36,989 bases of DNA from Haliea sp. (lineage in GTDB: Bacteria; Pseudomonadota; Gammaproteobacteria; Pseudomonadales; Halieaceae). Positions 24,354 through 32,858 of this stretch are shown here, piece by piece; positions within the stretch are counted from its first letter, which is position 1; each line of letters opens with the position of its first letter. A program made the translations under genes and the position numbers. The notes beneath the pieces are model-generated. The model searched no databases, was not told the DNA's origin, and was given only the letters and a program-made list of their open reading frames with translations. Location of the stretch: NCBI GenBank assembly GCA_009937575.1, contig JAACFI010000006.1, forward strand, positions 1 through 36,989. The letters are read 5' to 3'.

Positions 24354-25148
24354 CTAAAAGGTGGATCGGCCCATCAAACCAGTTAGGCGGTGCAGCAACC
24401 ACTTGGGTGTATTTCGGGCGGTGAGCGTAAGCGCCTGGTTGAGAGCGCCGGGTACTTCCACAGTCTCTCCCTTCATGCAGGCCCGGAAACCGTCCCGGGC
24501 CACCGATTCGGCGTCACCGATCACCATGCGCGGTAGTTTGAGACCTTCGCTGGAAGCCATGGCGTCGTTCATCATATGCGTATCCGTTACTCCCGGGCAG
24601 AGAGTCGTCACCGTGACGCCACTACCGCGCAATTCCTCTGCCAGCGCCTCGCCCAGGGACAGAACATAAGCCTTGGTAGCCGCATAGGTCGCAAGGCTGG
24701 GCACCGGAAGGAAAGAGGCGATGGAAGCCACATTGAGTATGCGCCCGGAACCGCGCTCGAGCATATCGGGCAGGAAACAGGCCAGCAGATCCGTCATCCC
24801 GGCCACGTTTAATTGAATCATGCGCTGGTGATCCCCGGGCGACATCTCTGCGAAGGCACCGTGTTGAAGCACCCCGGCGTTGTTTACCAGGACGTCGATC
24901 TCCCAACCTTCACGCCGAAGGCCATCTGCCAGTTTGCCCGCGCTGCGCGGCTTGGAAAGATCCACTGTACGCACCGCAACTACCACACCGTGGTCCGCCA
25001 CGAGCTGGTCCGCCAGTTGTTCCAGCTTGTCAGCGCTCCTGGCTACCAGTACCAGGTCGTGCCCGTGCTCTGCGAATACACTGGCCAGTGCCTCGCCGAT
25101 ACCGGAGGAGGCACCGGTGACGAGAACGGTTCCTCCACTCTCTCGCAT
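24354..25148 (-). CDS. Short-chain dehydrogenase/reductase
   Basis: The 264-aa protein is a classical SDR with a Rossmann fold. The cofactor motif TGASSGIG is at about 11-18, NNAG in mid-protein, and the catalytic YAATK follows a conserved Ser. Arg after the glycine motif (VARSADK) suggests NADP(H) preference. It is the DltE-like, uncharacterised type common in lipid metabolism; no substrate can be named. Its ATG overlaps the stop of the upstream small secreted-protein gene (TGATG), indicating translational coupling. Confidence 0.9.
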   Translation of the reverse strand: MRESGGTVLVTGASSGIGEALASVFAEHGHDLVLVARSADKLEQLADQLVADHGVVVAVRTVDLSKPRSAGKLADGLRREGWEIDVLVNNAGVLQHGAFAEMSPGDHQRMIQLNVAGMTDLLACFLPDMLERGSGRILNVASIASFLPVPSLATYAATKAYVLSLGEALAEELRGSGVTVTTLCPGVTDTHMMNDAMASSEGLKLPRMVIGDAESVARDGFRACMKGETVEVPGALNQALTLTARNTPKWLLHRLTGLMGRSTF

Positions 25149-25555
25149 CAGCGGATAAAACCGGGATCCGAATTGAGGTAGAGGCGAATCGGCCAGCGTG
25201 AATTCTTACCCAGGCGAATCACCAGGCCGTAGTTGTCGTTGTCATAATCATCCAGCCATTCGTAGTCTATTTCCAGTGGTTCGGGCTCCTCCGGCTTGCG
25301 GCCGACCACAACCACTTCCTCGATCTCATCCGGGTGGCTGATGGACTTTTTGGGAATCGCCAGAGTCACGGTGCGCGTATCGCCGTCATCTTCGATTTCG
25401 CGCAACTCCGTGCCCAGGGTCGCACCTTTGTAGCCCTTGACCAGTTCCAACCAGTCTGACTCGATCGGCTCCACGTCCTCTCCACGCGCAGGCATGACCA
25501 GGGGAAGCAACAGCAGGAGGCAGATACCGAGCTGCCGACAACGTGATATGCGCAT
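25148..25555 (-). CDS. Small secreted acidic protein of unknown function
   Basis: The 135-aa protein has a signal peptide (about 1-25, ending PARGED). The mature part is acidic, with EEVVVVGRKPEEPEPLEIDYEWLDDYDNDNYG in mid-protein (key residues: paired Pro-Glu and Asp-rich stretch), a possible ligand or cation-binding region. I recognise no family. It overlaps the SDR gene start, so it heads a two-gene operon; no promoter element is obvious. Confidence 0.75.
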   Translation of the reverse strand: MRISRCRQLGICLLLLLPLVMPARGEDVEPIESDWLELVKGYKGATLGTELREIEDDGDTRTVTLAIPKKSISHPDEIEEVVVVGRKPEEPEPLEIDYEWLDDYDNDNYGLVIRLGKNSRWPIRLYLNSDPGFIR

Positions 25556-25729
25556 GGTTAAACCTCCACCCTCCCGGGGCGTTTGTTATGAGAATAGTTG
25601 AAAATATACCGCGGGCAAGCAGGGTGCAACTCTAACAGGCCTTCCATCTTTACAGCAGACATATCGTACTCTCCCTGTCATTATTCGCTCTCCACAAGTC
25701 AGTGTCGCAGAGAGTGCCGGGGAAATAAC
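25556..25729. other. Intergenic region without a recognised gene
   Basis: This AT-richer stretch lies between two divergent genes. Together with the following 70 bp it forms a 244-bp gap. Apart from the FNR box at 25730 and its -10, I see no repeat, RNA or small ORF with a ribosome site. Confidence 0.6.
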
Positions 25730-25743
25730 ATGATCACGATCAA
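25730..25743 (+). promoter_or_regulatory. FNR/Anr-type box before the methyltransferase gene
   Basis: ATGATCACGATCAA matches the FNR consensus at 9 of 10 bases. GATAAT (25767-25772), five of six to the -10 consensus, is centred 33 bp downstream, giving a start near 25779 and a short leader with GGGAG before the ATG at 25800. Confidence 0.7.
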
Positions 25744-25799
25744 TTCCCTGCACCTCTACAGCAACCGATAATGGCCACAATTAAACAGGGAGAGTCGCG

Positions 25800-26651
25800 A
25801 TGAGCAACGAGGAACAAGTCGAATACTGGAATGGCGAAGCTGGCAAACGCTGGGCCAAGGAAGATGCCACCATGGCGCGCCTACTGCAACCGGTATGCGA
25901 GGCCCTGCTGGATCACGCCGGGGTCGAAGGCTGCCGCAAGGCCCTGGACGTGGGTTGTGGCGGGGGCAGCCAGAGCCTGTTGCTGGCACAGCGGCTTGGC
26001 GCAGGCGCCAGCGTACTGGGCATCGATATATCCGGACCGATGCTGGAAGTAGCCGCAGACAAGATAGCCCGGACCGACGACTCCACCGCCAGCCTGGGAT
26101 TCCTGCAGGCGGACGCCGCCGATCACCCCTTCGAGGCGGGGAGCTTCGACCTGCTGTTCTCGCGCTTCGGTGTCATGTTTTTCGACGACCCGGAGGGGGC
26201 ATTCAGCAACCTGCGCCGTGCCCTGAGCGACGACGGGCGTGTGGCCTTCAGCTGCTGGCAGCCGCTGGCGGCCAATGACTGGACCCGCATTCCCCTGCAG
26301 GCCGCCCTGCAGTACGTAGAGCTGCCGGCGCCACCCGACCCCAATGCGCCTGGACCCTTCGCCTTTGCCAACCCCGATCGCGTGCGGCAGATTCTCGGCG
26401 ACGCGGGCTTCGCCAATATCAACATCGAATCCCACAACCGGGAGATACGCTTCGGTGAAGCACCTACCCTCGGGGAGAGTGTTCGCCAGCTGGCTGAAAT
26501 CGGTCCCGTCGGTCGCCTGCTGATGGACCAGGACCAGGACACCAAAGAAAAGGTGTTCAGCGCCATGGAAGTGGTACTGGCGCCCTACTACCGGGACGGG
26601 GCCCTGCTGATGTCGGGGGCCATCTGGTTCGTGACGGCGGAAGTTGCCTGA
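25800..26651 (+). CDS. Class I SAM-dependent methyltransferase
   Basis: The 283-aa cytosolic protein has a Rossmann-type methyltransferase domain: motif I ALDVGCGGGSQS (about 48-59), motif II GIDISGPML, and an ADAADHPFEAGSFDLLFSRFG segment (motifs III-IV). The N-terminus EYWNGEAGKRW is typical of UbiE/Methyltransf_11-like proteins often encoded near lipid or quinone genes, but the substrate cannot be stated. The ATG has GGGAG 8-12 nt upstream. An FNR-type promoter predicts low-oxygen expression, which might fit modification of a quinone or lipid under anoxia. Confidence 0.88.
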   Translation: MSNEEQVEYWNGEAGKRWAKEDATMARLLQPVCEALLDHAGVEGCRKALDVGCGGGSQSLLLAQRLGAGASVLGIDISGPMLEVAADKIARTDDSTASLGFLQADAADHPFEAGSFDLLFSRFGVMFFDDPEGAFSNLRRALSDDGRVAFSCWQPLAANDWTRIPLQAALQYVELPAPPDPNAPGPFAFANPDRVRQILGDAGFANINIESHNREIRFGEAPTLGESVRQLAEIGPVGRLLMDQDQDTKEKVFSAMEVVLAPYYRDGALLMSGAIWFVTAEVA

Positions 26652-26730
26652 GTAAGGGCGATTAAGGGAGTGGACGGAGACAATAGATTGCGTAAGAATA
26701 CCTGCCTCCGATAATAGACACAGGGTACTT

Positions 26731-28026
26731 ATGGATATTCTGCGCAAACGCCTGCTGCACCTGAGCGACATCCCCCGGGACCTGGACGAGGTCACCACCA
26801 TCGACACCCGCCAGGAGGTGGACCCACAGGACGTGGGCTTGAATGCCGCCGACGTCAACGCCATCTGGGATAACGTGGTAAAGCTCTATCGCAGCGGCGT
26901 ACACCCCGGCATCAGCCTGAGTATCCGGCACCGGGGCAAAGTGCTGCTGTCCCGGGGCATCGGTCACGCCAGGGGCAACGGCCCGGAAGATGATCCCTCC
27001 GACGAAAAAATACTGATGCGCCCGGATACACCGGTGTGCCTTTACTCAACGTCCAAGGGCATCACCGCCCTGATGATGCACATGCTGGCGGAAGACGGCC
27101 TGATCAACGTGATGGACCCGGTGGCCTTCTACGCCCCCGAGTTCGCCCGCAACGGCAAGGACAATATCACCATCCACCAGATCCTGGCTCACCGGGGAGG
27201 TATTCCCGGGCTGCCGCCGGATACGCCCCTGGATACCCTGTGGGACGAGGACGCCACCTGGGATCTTCTGTGCGATGCGGAGCCCATCATCACTGACGGC
27301 TCCAAACTGGCCTACCACGCCATCACAGGGGGTTTCGTACTGGAGCGGGTGGTGCGCCAGGTTACCGGCGATACCATCAACGCCTATATCGACAGAAAGA
27401 TCCGCCAGCCCATGGGCATGAAGTACTTCAGCTATGGCATCGAGCGGGAACACCTGGCGGACCTGGCGCCCACCTACGCCACCGGCCCGAGGCCGGGATT
27501 CCTGCTGCGGGCATTCCTGAAGCGGGCCCTGGGTACAGGAGATATCACGTCCCTGGAAAGCATGTGCAACGACCCGCGCTTCCAGGACGCCATTATTCCC
27601 GCCGGCAACCTGGTGGGCACGGCAGACGAGACATCGAAGTTCTTCCAGATGATGCTCGATGGCGGCAAGTGGAGGCGGCGACGCGTCTGCGCGTCGGCCA
27701 CCATCGCCCGGGCAGTGCAAGAGTTCGGCAACCGCACTGTGGACCAGACCCTGGGCATCCCCATGCGCTACAGTGCGGGACTGATGCTGGGGGACGAGCC
27801 CTTCGGCGTCTGGGGCCCCAACAGTCCCCAGGCGTTCGGCCACCTGGGGCTGATCAACAAGTTCGCCTGGGCAGACCCGGAGCGGGAAATGTCGGCATCG
27901 ATATTAACCACCGGCCTGCCGCTGCTGACCCACCACGTGGTGCCCCTGGTTAACCTGGTGCGCTCCATCGGCAACCGCATTCCCCGACTGGAGAGCGCGG
28001 AACCCTTCGCCCTCAGTATGGCCTGA
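26731..28026 (+). CDS. Serine beta-lactamase-like hydrolase (class C/EstB family)
   Basis: The 431-aa protein has the beta-lactamase/penicillin-binding-protein fold of esterases such as EstB. The nucleophile motif is Ser106-Thr-Ser-Lys109 (STSK), the YHA motif gives the second catalytic Tyr (LAYHAITGG, about 186-194), and a C-terminal FGHLG corresponds to the KTG box. No signal peptide is seen, so it is probably cytosolic and an esterase or lipid hydrolase rather than an antibiotic-resistance enzyme. It converges on the next gene with a 3-bp gap. Confidence 0.88.
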   Translation: MDILRKRLLHLSDIPRDLDEVTTIDTRQEVDPQDVGLNAADVNAIWDNVVKLYRSGVHPGISLSIRHRGKVLLSRGIGHARGNGPEDDPSDEKILMRPDTPVCLYSTSKGITALMMHMLAEDGLINVMDPVAFYAPEFARNGKDNITIHQILAHRGGIPGLPPDTPLDTLWDEDATWDLLCDAEPIITDGSKLAYHAITGGFVLERVVRQVTGDTINAYIDRKIRQPMGMKYFSYGIEREHLADLAPTYATGPRPGFLLRAFLKRALGTGDITSLESMCNDPRFQDAIIPAGNLVGTADETSKFFQMMLDGGKWRRRRVCASATIARAVQEFGNRTVDQTLGIPMRYSAGLMLGDEPFGVWGPNSPQAFGHLGLINKFAWADPEREMSASILTTGLPLLTHHVVPLVNLVRSIGNRIPRLESAEPFALSMA

Positions 28027-28029
28027 GAT

Positions 28030-28413
28030 TCACCGCGCAGGGCCCTCGTGCTCGATGGTGACGCCGTCCCCGTCCTGTTCCAGCTGACGGTTGGAGTCTA
28101 CCGCCAGCCAAAGGGCGCGCAGCATATTCACCGCCGCCATGCTCAGGTGTTTCTCCGCAGCGTCCAGCGCCAATTCCGCCGCCTGCTGCTTCTGCTGGGG
28201 GCTCAGGTGGGCAGCCTTCTGGCTCATTTCCTGGTCGACGCTGTACAACAGGGCCTGGATTTCTCGCGCCACTTCGTCCGAGGCCTCGCGGATTTCAGCC
28301 ATTACCTGCTCGAAGTCACCGGGCATGCTCAGCATGGCCCGGGTGCCGCGGTAGGTCATACGCGCAGGCAGGGTGGCCAGGTCAAAGCCCAGTGAAACCA
28401 TTTTTCCGATCAT
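28030..28413 (-). CDS. Small helical protein of unknown function
   Basis: The 127-aa protein is predicted largely helical and is rich in Ala, Glu and Gln (EVAREIQALLYSVDQEM region), possibly coiled-coil. I do not recognise the family. The ATG at 28413 (MIGKMVSLGF) is preferred to an upstream in-frame ATG at 28521: it has GAGGA about 9 nt upstream, and the longer form would overlap the neighbouring gene. No signal peptide or membrane segment is seen. It may form an operon with the preceding membrane protein gene (64-bp gap). Confidence 0.7.
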   Translation of the reverse strand: MIGKMVSLGFDLATLPARMTYRGTRAMLSMPGDFEQVMAEIREASDEVAREIQALLYSVDQEMSQKAAHLSPQQKQQAAELALDAAEKHLSMAAVNMLRALWLAVDSNRQLEQDGDGVTIEHEGPAR

Positions 28414-28477
28414 GCCGGAATTCCTCGTTACATCCTTGCCGCCAATTATACGGGCAAATGTGACAGTCAGTGCGAAT

Positions 28478-28891
28478 TTATGTGTCGGGGTGATCAAAAG
28501 GTGCCTGCCCCTGGCGCCCACGCAGCCAGTTCAGTGCGCGCAACATGCCGGGGCGCAACACCAGCCAGCGTTCCAGCTGGTACTTGCCGGGAAAATTCAT
28601 CAATAACAGCCCCGCCAGCAGGGTCAACAGGCCCTGCCCCGGTGTCACCAGCATGATCAGGCCCAGCACCACCAGTATCGCCCCCACCATGTTCTTAAGC
28701 AGCCCGATGAAAACGGCGAACAGGGGCTCGCCATCCGACTCGCGCCAGGTATGGCGTTCGGGCTGGCTGAAGTAGTCCGCGGGCAGCCGGATGACCACCC
28801 AGGGCACACCCACCAGGGCCAGTATCACCGCCCCCAGGGACATACCGCTGGCGATCAGCAGCAGTTCGTGTACATCCACCGGAATTTCCAT
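28478..28891 (-). CDS. PGPGW-like small membrane protein
   Basis: The 137-aa protein has an N-terminal helix (about 9-33), a central charged segment and a pair of helices around GAILVVLGLIMLVTPGQGLLTLLAGLLLM (key motif TPGQG). This pattern resembles the putative transmembrane PGPGW family. Function is unknown. The start ATG has no strong Shine-Dalgarno. Confidence 0.75.
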   Translation of the reverse strand: MEIPVDVHELLLIASGMSLGAVILALVGVPWVVIRLPADYFSQPERHTWRESDGEPLFAVFIGLLKNMVGAILVVLGLIMLVTPGQGLLTLLAGLLLMNFPGKYQLERWLVLRPGMLRALNWLRGRQGQAPFDHPDT

Positions 28892-28975
28892 GGGCCGATT
28901 TTACCCCAATAGTCATTGGCCTTGGCGGACCAATACCGGATAATGCGCCTCAGCCCAGACAGCAATTAGCCCCCT

Positions 28976-29962
28976 ATGTCCCTCCCCCTTTCCGTACTGG
29001 ACCAATCTCTGGCACGCACCGCCGGCGAGGCCGCCACCGCCCTGCAGGAGACCCTGGCCATGGCCCGCTGGTGCGAGCAGCTGGGTTACAAACGCTTCTG
29101 GGTGTCCGAACACCACGCCTTTGCCGCCGTCGCCGGCAGCGCACCGGAGGTTCTGCTGGCGGCCCTGGGCGCCGCCACCGACAGCATACGCATCGGCTCC
29201 GGCGGCATCATGCTACCCCACTACAGCGCCTACAAGGTCGCCGAGGTATTTTCCCTGCTGGCCAACCTCTACCCGGGCCGGGTGGACCTGGGTGTGGGCC
29301 GCGCCCCAGGGGCAGATATGTCCACCGCGGTGGCCCTGGCCACCGACGGGCGACCAAAATTCGAGAAATTCCCGGAACTGGTGGCACAGCTCAGTGACTA
29401 CCTGTGGCAGGAGGAGACGAAGCCGCTGGTCAGCCCCAGGCCACCTGAAGATATTCCCCTGTGGATGCTGGGCTCCAGCCCGGACAGCGCGGTGCTGGCC
29501 GCCCAGCGGGGCCTGCCCTATAACCTGGGCTTGTTTATCAATCCCCAGGCGGATGCGCGGCTGATCGGTCTGTATAAACAGCATTTCCTGCCCAGCGAGA
29601 AACTGGACCAGCCCTATGCCATTCTCACCCTCAGCGTATTCTGTGCCGACAATGAGGAGCAGGCCCGCGCCCTGCAGCTGACCTATGATCTCAACCTGTT
29701 CCGCTTTTTCACCGGGCAATCGGAGGGGCGTTCACTGACACCCTCGGAAGCACAGGCCTACACCCTGGGACCGCAGGAGAAGGCCTTTATCGCCAGCCGG
29801 GAAAACAGCCGCGCCGCCGGCACCCCGGCGCAGGTCCGGGAACAGATACGACAGCTCGTCGACCTGCACCGGGCGGACGAGATCATGGCGGTCACCAACA
29901 TGTACTATTTCGAGGACCGCAAACGCTCCTTCGAACTGCTGGTCCAGGCCTTGGCCGACTGA
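28976..29962 (+). CDS. LLM-class flavin-dependent oxidoreductase
   Basis: The 328-aa protein is a bacterial-luciferase-like TIM-barrel enzyme of the MsnO8 type. Hallmarks are LGYKRFWVSEHHAF near residue 40, IRIGSGGIMLPHYSAYKVAE, GRVDLGVGRAPGAD and the C-terminal REQIRQL segment. It uses reduced FMN or F420-type flavin chemistry, with FMN more likely here. The substrate is unknown. It is a single gene, tail to tail with the next gene with a 3-bp gap. Confidence 0.92.
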   Translation: MSLPLSVLDQSLARTAGEAATALQETLAMARWCEQLGYKRFWVSEHHAFAAVAGSAPEVLLAALGAATDSIRIGSGGIMLPHYSAYKVAEVFSLLANLYPGRVDLGVGRAPGADMSTAVALATDGRPKFEKFPELVAQLSDYLWQEETKPLVSPRPPEDIPLWMLGSSPDSAVLAAQRGLPYNLGLFINPQADARLIGLYKQHFLPSEKLDQPYAILTLSVFCADNEEQARALQLTYDLNLFRFFTGQSEGRSLTPSEAQAYTLGPQEKAFIASRENSRAAGTPAQVREQIRQLVDLHRADEIMAVTNMYYFEDRKRSFELLVQALAD

Positions 29963-29965
29963 AGC

Positions 29966-31393
29966 TTATTTTTTCCGCGGCCGTTTCTTCGTCTTGCGCC
30001 GCTGCAGGCCGGCGGCATCTTCCAGTTCCTGCAGCGCATCTTCCAGGTCGTCGATCAGGCGTTGTACCTGGGGCAGGGTGCGGCGGCAGGCGATGATGCC
30101 GAAATCCACGTTCTTGCCATAGCTGACCAGGGTAATATTCAGGGCCACCCCTTCAGACACGATGGACGCCGGATAGATGCCCTCTAAACGCGCCCCGTTC
30201 CAGTACATGGGCTTGCGCGGCCCCGGCACATTGGAAATTACCGTATTGTAAGGCGGGAAACGCCCGATCAGGCCCAGGGGTATCAGTAGCACGCCCGGCA
30301 ACTGGGTCACCTGCATGAACAGCTCGGACTCCTTGGCGGACATTCCCTTGAACATATCCTTACCGGCGCGGGTGGATGACTGGATCAGGGCAAAGCGCTT
30401 GAGTGGGTCCTTGATATTAGTCCCCAGGTCGGCGCTGATAGCGCCCACCGCATTAGACGAATCGATATCCCCTTCCCGACGCAGGGACACCGGCACCATG
30501 GCCTTGAGTGAGTGGGACGGCAGACCCTGCTGCCGCTTGAGGTAGGCGCGCAGGGCCCCCGCGCACATGGCCAGTACCGCATCATTGAAGGTACCGTCCA
30601 GTGCCTTGCCCACCGCGCGGATCCGCTCGAAGGGCCAGGACTGGGCCACGAAACGCCGTGCGCCATCCACGTGGGTGTTGATCGGCGAGCGCGGCACGTC
30701 CAGCCAGGGCAGGGACAAGGCCCCGCCCCGCCCCATCCAGGCGCTGGAAAACTGCTTCAGGGCGCCGGTGAGGTGGACACCGCTGTCATAGGCGGCCTTG
30801 AGCCTGTCGGCCACGTTGCGTATCTCCGCATCCGAGGGTGGAATCGCCGCCCGTTCCAGTGATTCCCGGTAACGCTCCATCGCCGCCATGGACAACGGTG
30901 AATCGTGCATTCGCGCACGGGCGCTGGTGGAGTACATACTCTGGGTGAGGTGCATGGATCGCACCCCGTCGATCGCCGCGTGGTGGTACTTGGAATACAC
31001 CGCGAACTGGCGATCCTTGAGGCCCTCTATGAGGTGCATTTCCCACAGGGGCCGGTTGCGGTCCAGCAGCGTGGCGTGCAGGCGCGACACCAGGGTGAAC
31101 AACTCCCGGTAACGCCCCGGCGCGGGCAGCGCCGAGTGGCGGATGTGGTAGTTGATATCCAGGTTTTTATCCGGCTCCCAGTACATGGAGCCGAGGGCAC
31201 CGCGCCGGGGTTTATCACCGAAAATTGGCTGGAAGTTTTTTCCAGACTTCAGCTGGTCGGACAGCTCGTGAAGAAAAGTACTGGAATCTGCCCTGGAAGG
31301 CAGGGTGAACAGGTTCACGCTGCCGACATGCATCGGCGTTTCGCGACTCTCGGCGAGTAAAAAGGCGCTGTCGAGGAAGCTGAGTTTCCGCAT
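29966..31393 (-). CDS. Wax ester synthase / acyl-CoA:diacylglycerol acyltransferase family
   Basis: The 475-aa protein begins LSFLDSAFLLAESRETPMHVG, as WS/DGAT enzymes do. The acyltransferase motif HHAAIDG (His137, His138, Asp142) follows PLWE (115-118), and the C-terminal NVPGPRKPMYWNGARL matches the conserved ND/VPGP region. These enzymes esterify fatty alcohols or diacylglycerol with acyl-CoA for storage lipids. A basic C-terminal tail (RRKTKKRPRKK) is notable. It probably allows storage of carbon as wax esters or triacylglycerol. Confidence 0.93.
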   Translation of the reverse strand: MRKLSFLDSAFLLAESRETPMHVGSVNLFTLPSRADSSTFLHELSDQLKSGKNFQPIFGDKPRRGALGSMYWEPDKNLDINYHIRHSALPAPGRYRELFTLVSRLHATLLDRNRPLWEMHLIEGLKDRQFAVYSKYHHAAIDGVRSMHLTQSMYSTSARARMHDSPLSMAAMERYRESLERAAIPPSDAEIRNVADRLKAAYDSGVHLTGALKQFSSAWMGRGGALSLPWLDVPRSPINTHVDGARRFVAQSWPFERIRAVGKALDGTFNDAVLAMCAGALRAYLKRQQGLPSHSLKAMVPVSLRREGDIDSSNAVGAISADLGTNIKDPLKRFALIQSSTRAGKDMFKGMSAKESELFMQVTQLPGVLLIPLGLIGRFPPYNTVISNVPGPRKPMYWNGARLEGIYPASIVSEGVALNITLVSYGKNVDFGIIACRRTLPQVQRLIDDLEDALQELEDAAGLQRRKTKKRPRKK

Positions 31394-31415
31394 ATCTCTG
31401 GGTTACCGTTTTGAC

Positions 31416-31439
31416 TGTAGTGTGATCTGTAGTGTGATC
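31416..31439. repeat. 12-bp tandem repeat, two copies
   Basis: TGTAGTGTGATC occurs twice directly, followed by a partial third TGTATT, in the 132-bp divergent gap between the acyltransferase and SRPBCC genes. It may be a regulator site or a slippage product. Confidence 0.6.
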
Positions 31440-31525
31440 TGTATTATGGTGCAAACGACAGGACATAATACACCCGGCGCAGCCTACCGGAAACACAGGC
31501 TACGCCCCAAAGGAAACACAGCCGC

Positions 31526-32023
31526 ATGACCCAGGAAGTCAGCACCAACATTGTCATTGACATCCCAAGGGAACAGGCCTGGGAGAAACTGCGGGATATC
31601 TCCCTGCCCCACAACTACGTGCCCGGCATTGTGAAAACCGAGATCGTCAGCGACGATGCCGAGGGCGTCGGCGCAAGCCGCTACGTCTATCGCAACGCCA
31701 GGAGCTATATTCAGGAAACGGTGGAGGAGTGGAACGAAGGCCAGGGCTTCCTGATCCGTCTGCACAAGGGTGACAAACCCGCCCCGCCGTTCAGGTCGGC
31801 CTGGTTCCGTTACCAACTGGACGACCAGGGCAATGACCAGACCCTGTTCACCGCCAGCATGGGCTTCGACCTGCCATGGGGCCCGGTCGGCGCGTTCCTG
31901 GAAAAACGGATGGTGGGTATCGTGCAAAAAACCATCGCCGACGTCGCCTGCTCGATGAAGCTGTTTTACGAGACCGGCGAGCCCACCACTGCTGCGGCCC
32001 TCAAAGCCTTCAAATCCAGTTGA
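31526..32023 (+). CDS. SRPBCC (START/Bet v1-like) family protein
   Basis: The 165-aa cytosolic protein shows the SRPBCC pattern: an early strand and helix (IVIDIPREQAWEKLRDISLPHNYVPG), curved strands (SRYVYRNARSYIQETVEEW), and a long C-terminal helix (VGAFLEKRMVGIVQKTIADVACSMKLFYE). Such proteins bind hydrophobic ligands such as lipids or polyketides. No specific role is visible. It precedes the CHAD gene by 10 bp and may be co-transcribed with it. Confidence 0.82.
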   Translation: MTQEVSTNIVIDIPREQAWEKLRDISLPHNYVPGIVKTEIVSDDAEGVGASRYVYRNARSYIQETVEEWNEGQGFLIRLHKGDKPAPPFRSAWFRYQLDDQGNDQTLFTASMGFDLPWGPVGAFLEKRMVGIVQKTIADVACSMKLFYETGEPTTAAALKAFKSS

Positions 32024-32033
32024 AATATGTCTG

Positions 32034-32858
32034 GTGAAAAACCTGGAACGCAAGCTGATCAAACGCCGCGACGCGCTATTGCAGTGTTACGACGAAGAGC
32101 ATCTGCACCAGCTGCGGATCAACCTGCGGCGCATGCGCAGTCGACTCAAACAGCAATCAGGGAAAAAAATCCGCAACCTGCGTCGCGACCTGGGTCTGTT
32201 GGCCGAGACCACCAACGCCGCCAGGGATTGGGACACACTGGTTCTCCGCGCTCGTAACATCCTGCCAGAGGAACAGTTCGAGTACCTGCTACCCCGGCTG
32301 GAACACTACCAGTACGCCGCGCACCAGCAGGTCTTGGTCATGCTTGAGTCGCGGGAGTGGATGTCTGCAATCAAGCGCTGGCGACAGTTCCTGGATGAGG
32401 AACGGCGGGAGCAGGCCGAGGTGGAAGATGATCGCGGGAGGGACTTGTCAAAGATACTGAGGCAGGTATCCAGCGCCAGGCTGAAGGCACTGTCGCAGAA
32501 CGATGAAAAACGCTGGCACAAGCTGCGTATCGCCGTCAAGGAGCTTCGCTACGCGCTGGACGCAACTCCCAAAAAAAAACGCACCAAAAGTGCTGCGAAG
32601 ACCATCGAACTGTGCAAGGCGCTACAGGAGGATCTAGGCGAGTGGCACGACACGGTCGTTCACGGCCAGTTACTGCTGGAATTGGCTGACAGTCTGGACC
32701 CGGTGAGTCAACCAGCGGTAGCGGATGCCCTGGACATACTGCGTACATCCATCGCCCAGCGTGGCCGCGACAAACTCGAACGGGTCACATTGACCCTGCA
32801 GAAACCTAAGACGGGGAAGGCCCTTTCCCCTGTCAACCCAGCGCCGCCTGCACAATAG
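32034..32858 (+). CDS. CHAD domain protein
   Basis: The 274-aa protein is a helical CHAD domain: conserved [17 protein letters not shown] (about 24-38) and a second repeat, [17 protein letters not shown], with histidines and basic residues that bind polyphosphate. An [10 protein letters not shown] segment in the first half and [12 protein letters not shown] in the second are the other conserved boxes. CHAD proteins associate with polyphosphate granules. The CYTH domain often fused to it is absent. The GTG at 32034 is the chosen start, weakly supported. The last 26 nt overlap pgm tail to tail. Confidence 0.88.
   Translation: MKNLERKLIKRRDALLQCYDEEHLHQLRINLRRMRSRLKQQSGKKIRNLRRDLGLLAETTNAARDWDTLVLRARNILPEEQFEYLLPRLEHYQYAAHQQVLVMLESREWMSAIKRWRQFLDEERREQAEVEDDRGRDLSKILRQVSSARLKALSQNDEKRWHKLRIAVKELRYALDATPKKKRTKSAAKTIELCKALQEDLGEWHDTVVHGQLLLELADSLDPVSQPAVADALDILRTSIAQRGRDKLERVTLTLQKPKTGKALSPVNPAPPAQ

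Noticed and set aside
25881-27843. 327-aa and 265-aa minus-strand frames opposite the methyltransferase and beta-lactamase-like genes
   Set aside because: Both are shadows; the plus-strand proteins have catalytic motifs and plausible starts.
28414-28521. N-terminal extension of the small helical protein to an ATG at 28521
   Set aside because: It would overlap the upstream membrane protein gene, and the internal ATG has a better ribosome site.
32813-32830. Hairpin GGGGAAGGCCCTTTCCCC as a bidirectional terminator for CHAD and pgm
   Set aside because: It lies inside the CHAD coding end and has no T-tract on either strand.
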